A stretch of 64,000 nucleotides of DNA, taken from NCBI GenBank assembly GCA_030848545.1, contig JAVDCA010000022.1:62001-126000 (forward strand). Direction: 5' to 3'. This DNA is from Astrobacterium formosum. GTDB lineage: Bacteria > Pseudomonadota > Alphaproteobacteria > Rhizobiales > Xanthobacteraceae. The stretch's first letter is position 1, and every line of letters begins with the position of its first letter. The translations under genes and the position numbers were made by a program. This document shows, in pieces, positions 59,121-64,000 of the stretch. The notes under the pieces were generated by a model. The model did no database searches, was not told where the DNA came from, and saw nothing but the letters and a program-made list of their open reading frames with translations.

Positions 59121-60092
59121 TCAGACCGCCCGCTCCCGCACGCTGGCGCTCCTCAGTCTCTGGTCGAGCAGCACGGCGAGCAGGATCACGCCGCCTTTGG
59201 CGACGAGCTGGAAGTAGGGATCGACCGACAGCAGGTTGAAGCCGTTGTTGAGGATGCCGATCACCAGGGCGCCGACGAGGGTGCCCCAGATCGAGCCGCG
59301 TCCGCCCATCAGGCTGGTGCCGCCGAGGACCACGGCCGCGATGGCGTCGAGCTCGAAGCCCTGCCCCATGTTGGGCTGGGCCGACGACAGCCGGCCCATC
59401 AGGATGACGGCGGCGAAACCGGTCAGGACGCCGCCGATGACGTAGACCAGGAACTTGACCCGGCGGACATTGATGCCCGACAGGCGCGCCGCCTCCTCGT
59501 TGCCGCCGACCGCGTAGACGGAAGCCCCGAAGGCGGTGCGCGCCAGCACGGTCTGCATGAACAGCGCCACCACCCCCATGAAGATCACCGGCACCGGCAC
59601 GCCGGCGACGAAGCCCTGGCCGAGCCACTGGAAATTGCCGGTGAAGCGGATGATGGGCGAACCGCCGGTGGAAATGAGCGCGATGCCGGAAAAGATGGTC
59701 AGGGTCGCCAGCGTCATGATGAAGGGCGGCACGCGCAGCCAGGCGATGAATGCGCCGTTGAAGGCGCCGCCGGCGGCACCGGCGAGGATGCCGACCAGGA
59801 TGCCGGCGAGGTCGGAATCCGTGCGGCCGATCGCCAGCATGGCGAAGCAGCTCGACATGGCGACCAGCGAGCCGACCGACAGGTCGATACCCGCCGTGAT
59901 GATCACATAGGTCATGCCGCAGGAGATGATGGCGTTGATGGACACCTGCCGCAGGACGTTGAGCAGATTGTTGGCGGTGAGAAAATGCGGGGTGGCAAGG
60001 CTCATGGCCACCACCAAAGCCAGGAGGACGATCAGCACGCCGTATTCGGCGGCGAAATCACCCACCCGCATCGCGATGGTGCGTTCGCTCAT
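59121..60092 (-). CDS. ribose-type sugar ABC transporter permease (RbsC-like)
   Basis: A 323-residue inner-membrane protein of the carbohydrate uptake transporter 2 group, with about eight to ten helices. Its EAA-like loops are GMTYVIITAGIDLSVGSLVA and AVYAVGGNEEAARLSGINVR. It imports a monosaccharide together with the ATPase and binding protein encoded just upstream. Its ATG (60090-60092) overlaps the stop codon of the ATPase gene by four bases. A PfkB-type sugar kinase gene begins just right of this cluster. Confidence 0.92.
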   Translation of the reverse strand: MSERTIAMRVGDFAAEYGVLIVLLALVVAMSLATPHFLTANNLLNVLRQVSINAIISCGMTYVIITAGIDLSVGSLVAMSSCFAMLAIGRTDSDLAGILVGILAGAAGGAFNGAFIAWLRVPPFIMTLATLTIFSGIALISTGGSPIIRFTGNFQWLGQGFVAGVPVPVIFMGVVALFMQTVLARTAFGASVYAVGGNEEAARLSGINVRRVKFLVYVIGGVLTGFAAVILMGRLSSAQPNMGQGFELDAIAAVVLGGTSLMGGRGSIWGTLVGALVIGILNNGFNLLSVDPYFQLVAKGGVILLAVLLDQRLRSASVRERAV

Positions 60093-61591
60093 GCGGCGTT
60101 CCGTTCCAGGCCAGAGGCATGCAGAAGAATGTCGCGCTGGGTCGCCTCCCGCGCTGCGAATTCGGCGACGAGGCGGCCTTTCGCCATCACGTAGATGCGG
60201 TCGCTCATGGCGATCAGTTCCGGCATGTCGGAGGACACCAAGAGGATCGCCTTGCCGGCGGCGCACAGCTCGTTGATAAGCGTGTACATCTCGTGCTTGG
60301 CACCGACATCGATGCCGCGCGTCGGCTCGTCGAGCAGCAGCACCGAACATTCACGCGCCAGCCATTTGGCGAGCACGACCTTCTGCTGGTTGCCGCCGCT
60401 CAAGCCGTCGACGGCGGCGAACGCGTCGCGGCAGCGCACCCGCAGCCGCTTCACGAATTGGTCCGCGGTCTCGATCTGCCGGCGGCGGTCGAGCAGGCCG
60501 CCGAGCCCGCGCAACCGTTCCAGGATCGTGATGGTGGCGTTGTCGGTGATCGAGCGGCCGAACACGAGCCCGTGTTCCTTGCGGCTCTCCGGCACCATGC
60601 CGATACCCAGCGCCCGCGCACGCGCCGGCGAATCGATGGTGACGGGCGCGCCGTCGAGGAGCACGCGCTCGCCCAGCCCGGGTGATGCACCGAAGAGGCG
60701 CCACAGCCATTCGGTACGGCCGGCGCCCACCAGTCCGGCGATGCCGACCACTTCGCCGGCGCGAACGACGACCGGTTTGCTTTCCGTCGCCATGGCGGGC
60801 GCGGGCTCGACGCGCAGCACTTCGGCGCCCGGATTGGGCACGCGGCTCGGATAGTGGTCGCCGATCGGCCGGCCGACCATCAGTTCGACGATCTCCGGGA
60901 TCGACTTGTCGCCGACCGGTCCGGTATGCACGAGGGCGCCGTCGCGCAGCACGCCGATGCGGTCGGCGATGCGATGGATCTCCTCGAGGCGGTGCGAGAT
61001 GTAGACGACGCCGACGCCCTGGCTCTTGAGGGCGGCGATGCGCTCGAACAGCACGTCGGTCTCGTGGGCGGCGAGCGAGGCGGTCGGCTCGTCCATCAGG
61101 ATGAAGCGGGCATTCTTGGACAGCGCGCGGGCGATCTCGACCATCTGCTGGGCCGCGACCCCGAGCGTCGCCACCGGCCGGCCGGGGTCGATGTCGGTGT
61201 CGAGGCGGGACAGGATCGCGCGCGCCTTCTCGCGCAGGCGCCGCTGCGGCAATACGAAACGGCCGATCTCGCGTTCGCGGCCGAGGAACAGGTTTTGGGC
61301 GACGCTCAGCCATGGGATGAGGCTGAGCTCCTGGTAGATCACCGCGATGCCGAGGCGCGCGGCCCGGGCCGGCGAGGCGATCGTGACCGCCTCGCCGTCG
61401 ATCAGGATGCGCCCGGAATCGGGGGCGTGGACGCCGCTGAGCATCTTCAGGAGCGTCGACTTGCCGGCGCCGTTCTCGCCCACGAGCGCGATCACCTCGC
61501 CGGTGCGCACCTCGAAGGTGACGTCACTCACGGCCCGCACGGGACCGAAGGATTTCGACACGTGGTCGAGAGAGAGGACGCCGGCCGTCAT
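60089..61591 (-). CDS. sugar ABC transporter ATPase with two domains (RbsA-like)
   Basis: A 500-residue ATPase made of two ABC domains. The first has a full Walker A (GENGAGKST) and Walker B (FILMDEPTASLA). The second has GLVGAGRTE in the place of Walker A and the signature LSGGNQQKV followed by VLLLDEPTRGID, the usual RbsA/MglA pattern in which the second site is weakly active. ATG at 61589-61591 (MTAGVLSL) is chosen since family N-termini begin there. It overlaps the permease gene by four bases. Confidence 0.94.
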   Translation of the reverse strand: MTAGVLSLDHVSKSFGPVRAVSDVTFEVRTGEVIALVGENGAGKSTLLKMLSGVHAPDSGRILIDGEAVTIASPARAARLGIAVIYQELSLIPWLSVAQNLFLGREREIGRFVLPQRRLREKARAILSRLDTDIDPGRPVATLGVAAQQMVEIARALSKNARFILMDEPTASLAAHETDVLFERIAALKSQGVGVVYISHRLEEIHRIADRIGVLRDGALVHTGPVGDKSIPEIVELMVGRPIGDHYPSRVPNPGAEVLRVEPAPAMATESKPVVVRAGEVVGIAGLVGAGRTEWLWRLFGASPGLGERVLLDGAPVTIDSPARARALGIGMVPESRKEHGLVFGRSITDNATITILERLRGLGGLLDRRRQIETADQFVKRLRVRCRDAFAAVDGLSGGNQQKVVLAKWLARECSVLLLDEPTRGIDVGAKHEMYTLINELCAAGKAILLVSSDMPELIAMSDRIYVMAKGRLVAEFAAREATQRDILLHASGLERNAA

Positions 61592-61611
61592 GGCTACGCC
61601 AATTCCACGTG

Positions 61612-62526
61612 TCAAGGCTTGTAGGTCGCGGCGTTGTCCTTGGTGATGAACAGGATCTGCTCCGACAGGATGCTTTCGGGAACGGCTTCACCCTTGAGCT
61701 TCTTGGCGGCAAGTTCGGTCCCGAGCGCACCGAAGCGGGCGGGCGCGAGCGCGATCGTCATGGTGAGCGCCCCCTGCGCCACCGCCTGCACGGCATCCGG
61801 ATTGGCGTCGATGCCGACGATCTTGATCGCCTTGCCCTTGGCGGCGGCGAGTACCCCCATGGCCATGTTGTCGTTGAGGCACAGGATCGCCTCGGCGTCC
61901 GGATGCGCCTGCAGCATGTTCTCGGCCACCGGCAGCGCGCGGGCGCGGTCATAGTAGCCCGTCTGCATGGCCAGGACCTTCAGATTAGGATGTTTCGGCA
62001 GCGTGTTCTTGATGCCGACGATGCGATCCTCGGACGAGGCCGCGCCGGGCGTGCCGGTCATGATCAGGATCTTGGATTCCTTGCCGCCGACGCTCTTCGC
62101 CCACCAGGCGATCAGCTGTTCGCCGATCAGGACGTTGTTGGCACCCACATGGGAGGCGACCTTCAGGTCGGGCAGGTTGCGCTGCACGGTGAAGACCGGG
62201 ATGCCCGCCTTGATGACGTTGGCGACCACCGGGGCGACGCTGGCGTTGACCGGATTGATGAGCAGCGCCTTGATGCCGCGCGTGCGCGCATCCTCGATGT
62301 CGCTCGCCTGCTTTTCGGCCTTGTCCTGGGCGTCCAGGATCAGGGCTTCGAGGCCTTGCTTGGCGGCCTCCTCGCGCACGCCCTGCGCCATCGAGGCATA
62401 GAAGGGATTGGTGGTGCCCGAGACGCTGAACGCAATGAGTGGCTTGGTCTGAGCCTGCGCGGTCGGCAGCGCGAACAGGCTGGCAGTGATCGCAATAGCA
62501 CAGCCGACGAAGCCCATTTTCACCAT
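61612..62526 (-). CDS. sugar ABC transporter substrate-binding protein (RbsB-like)
   Basis: A 304-residue periplasmic binding protein of the type I, ribose-binding fold, with a signal peptide (cut near AQAQ, residue 26). It has FSVSGTTNPFYASMAQGVRE, DAQDKAEKQASDIEDA, ILIMTGTPGAASSEDRIVG and GIDANPDAVQAVAQG, all typical of RbsB. GGGGAGAG precedes the ATG at 62524-62526. It is the first gene of the sugar operon. The exact sugar (ribose, xylose, allose or another) is not clear from sequence alone. Confidence 0.93.
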   Translation of the reverse strand: MVKMGFVGCAIAITASLFALPTAQAQTKPLIAFSVSGTTNPFYASMAQGVREEAAKQGLEALILDAQDKAEKQASDIEDARTRGIKALLINPVNASVAPVVANVIKAGIPVFTVQRNLPDLKVASHVGANNVLIGEQLIAWWAKSVGGKESKILIMTGTPGAASSEDRIVGIKNTLPKHPNLKVLAMQTGYYDRARALPVAENMLQAHPDAEAILCLNDNMAMGVLAAAKGKAIKIVGIDANPDAVQAVAQGALTMTIALAPARFGALGTELAAKKLKGEAVPESILSEQILFITKDNAATYKP

Positions 62527-62766
62527 GTCGCTCTCCCCAAAAGCGGCATCGGCACTACGGCGATAATCGATGCCGCGTTGGTGGCGGAGTATGCGGACGC
62601 ACCTGTTCCTTCGCAATACGATAAGCTACCACCACTATGGGAAAATTATTTTCACCACTTCGAATAACGGAGGCTCGCGGGCACGGCGCACGTGCCCGCG
62701 ACTTGCATCGCAACTGGCGTGAGATCGAAGTTTTCAGGGGACGAATGTCGCCTCGAGGGGCACCAC

Positions 62767-63720
62767 TCACTGGCGCTGCGTCAGCCGGAATCCCACGAGG
62801 ACGATCAGCATGCCGATGAACTGCGTCACGCTCGGCACCTCTCCGATCAGAATGTAGCCGATGGCGAGCGTGAACGCCGGCACCAGCGCGGTGAAGACCG
62901 CCGCACGCGACGGGCCGACGAGAACGACGGCGCGTGCGAAAAGATAGATCGCCGCCGGTCCGGCGAGCGCGCCCTGCACGAACAGCTGCAGGAGATTTTC
63001 CGCAAGACCGAACGAGAGCATGCGTTCGAAGCCGAACAGCGCCGCATGGATGGGGAAATCGACGAGCGAGATCACGCTCACGACCGCGAGCGCCGGCAGG
63101 GGCGAGATGCGCCAGCGACGCAGCAGGACCGCGAAGATAGCGAAACACAGACCGGCGGCCACGAAGGCGAGATCGCCCAGGATGCCGTGATGGCCGATGG
63201 TCGCCAGCGCCTCGATGCCGATCAGGCAGACCCCGAGGACGATCACGCCGGCGCCGACGAGACGCGACGCCGGCAGCCATTCCTTGAGGATAACGGCGGA
63301 GAACAAGAGCCCGAACAGGGTCGCGCTCGACGGCTGGATGACACCGCCATGGCCGAGCGGAACCAGGATGAATCCCGCATAACTGATGAGGGCGAGCGGA
63401 GGCCCGCCGAACAGCGTCAGCGCGATGGCCTTGCGCCAGCCGATGCCGCCGAGATCCGCAAATCCCATCCGCGCCACATAGGGGAGGAAAAGGAACCCGG
63501 CCCAGGCAAAGCGGTGCAAGGCGAGATCGGCGGGCGAGAAGCCGATCAGGATGCCGTGGCGCGCAGTCGCGAATCCGGCGGCCCAGAACAGGGCTGCGCC
63601 GGCGCCACACGCCAATCCCAAGGTCGAATCCGGGAGCCCGACTGGGAAACGCCGGGTCAAGGGGTCACCCGTTTTGATGTCATCGCGCTTTTCATACGAT
63701 GCCGGCGCCGCCGTGACCAT
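62767..63720 (-). CDS. DMT-superfamily (EamA) transporter
   Basis: A 317-residue membrane protein with ten helices in two EamA halves (GAALFWAAGFATARHGILIG, HGGVIQPSSATLFGLLFSAV, GPSRAAVFTALVPAFTLAIG). The ATG at 63718-63720 (MVTAAPASYEKRDD) is preferred, since the frame above it is translated from a 14-bp tandem repeat. It is divergent from the PfkB-type kinase gene and is not close to the pair of EamA genes at 33.9-35.8 kb in sequence. Substrate unknown. Confidence 0.9.
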   Translation of the reverse strand: MVTAAPASYEKRDDIKTGDPLTRRFPVGLPDSTLGLACGAGAALFWAAGFATARHGILIGFSPADLALHRFAWAGFLFLPYVARMGFADLGGIGWRKAIALTLFGGPPLALISYAGFILVPLGHGGVIQPSSATLFGLLFSAVILKEWLPASRLVGAGVIVLGVCLIGIEALATIGHHGILGDLAFVAAGLCFAIFAVLLRRWRISPLPALAVVSVISLVDFPIHAALFGFERMLSFGLAENLLQLFVQGALAGPAAIYLFARAVVLVGPSRAAVFTALVPAFTLAIGYILIGEVPSVTQFIGMLIVLVGFRLTQRQ

Positions 63721-63745
63721 GGGGTCGCGATCCGATGTTCCGCAG

Positions 63746-63801
63746 GACTTCGAAATCGAGGCTTCGAACTTGAGGCTTCGAACTTGGGACTTCGAACTTG
63801 G
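63746..63801. repeat. tandem repeat, 14-bp unit, four copies
   Basis: The unit G(A/G)CTTCGAACTTG(A/G) occurs four times, the first copy having two or three changes. It lies in the divergent control region between the EamA gene and the PfkB-type kinase gene, so its length could affect both promoters. It shares the 14-bp period, but not the sequence, of arrays at 6766-6820 and 31681-31746. Confidence 0.88.
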
Positions 63802-63887
63802 GACCTCGCCCATTTGCCAAGCCGCGGGCCAGGGTCCATCTTGCCGGCGATGCGGCGATGGCGCCGGAAGTCCGGGCAGAAATTCCA

Positions 63888-64000
63888 ATGAGCGACAGCA
63901 AGCCACCGGTGGTGTGCGTCGGCGAGGCGGCGATCGAATTGACCCGCGCGGCGGACGGCCGTTTCGCCACCGGGTGTGGCGGCGACGCCTTCAACACCGC
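63888..64000 (+). CDS. PfkB-family carbohydrate kinase, N-terminal part (runs off the right edge)
   Basis: Only 37 complete codons are present. They read MSDSKPPVVCVGEAAIELTR and then FATGCGGDAFNTA-like text, which is the start of a PfkB/ribokinase fold: a first beta strand ending in GE-x-x-I-E-L and the GGDAFN substrate-binding loop seen in 2-keto-3-deoxygluconate kinases. The closeness of the sugar ABC transporter suggests that it phosphorylates the imported sugar or its product. The rest is outside the window. Confidence 0.75.
   Translation, partial: MSDSKPPVVCVGEAAIELTRAADGRFATGCGGDAFNT

Overview
The window is high-GC, gene-dense DNA from an alphaproteobacterium, most probably of the order Hyphomicrobiales (Rhizobiales) near the Bradyrhizobiaceae/Xanthobacteraceae. 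The pointers are a DUF3551 gene, an ornithine decarboxylase behind a long speF-type leader, a homospermidine synthase, many TRAP transporters, and several families of rhizobial-style intergenic palindromic repeats. No rRNA, tRNA, CRISPR array, insertion sequence or prophage is visible. Both ends cut genes (an SDR oxidoreductase on the left, a PfkB-type sugar kinase on the right).

Layout. 1-6.5 kb: SDR and TRAP permease genes, a COG0523 zinc-type GTPase with a WD40 partner, and an exported flavoprotein. 7-12.6 kb: two tandem PAP2 phosphatase genes and a polyamine block (ornithine decarboxylase, GNAT, homospermidine synthase). 12.7-19 kb: an M3 oligopeptidase, small exported or membrane proteins, and a probable polymorphic nuclease toxin with an overlapping immunity gene. 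19.5-23 kb: a gamma-glutamyltransferase-like enzyme and a Ni/Co-type exporter with its DUF1007 partner. 23-29.4 kb: a LysR-controlled TRAP uptake and hydroxyacid catabolism cluster. 29.4-31.7 kb: a metal ABC transporter operon led by a 49-residue His-rich gene behind a Zur-like palindrome. 31.7-36.5 kb: creatininase, an orphan ABC binding protein and two duplicated DMT transporters. 36.7-42.8 kb: a 2-oxoacid dehydrogenase cluster (E1 alpha, E1 beta, aldehyde dehydrogenase, E2, hydroxyacid dehydrogenase).

42.8-52 kb: a two-domain AprI-type inhibitor, an L,D-transpeptidase, then an RpoE-ChrR (ECF sigma/zinc anti-sigma) locus. This consists of an oxidoreductase-DUF1365-cyclopropane synthase operon facing a sigma-ChrR-DUF1295 operon, with a folE-DUF2177 operon converging on it. 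All three operons begin with the same promoter pattern, TGATCCAAA-N13-CGTT, and the two divergent promoters share one perfect palindrome. 52-64 kb: RadC, methionine aminopeptidase, SfsA, GNAT, a CNNM/CorC protein, an aminotransferase, a ribose-type sugar ABC transporter, a DMT transporter and the start of a sugar kinase.

The most notable observations are the reconstructed ECF regulon with its palindromic divergent promoter, the toxin-immunity pair, the small His-rich gene under the Zur-like box, the speF-type leader with two mutually exclusive hairpins at the ribosome binding site, a PAP2 duplication scar carrying the 3' end of the homospermidine synthase gene, and three independent tandem arrays with the same 14-bp period.
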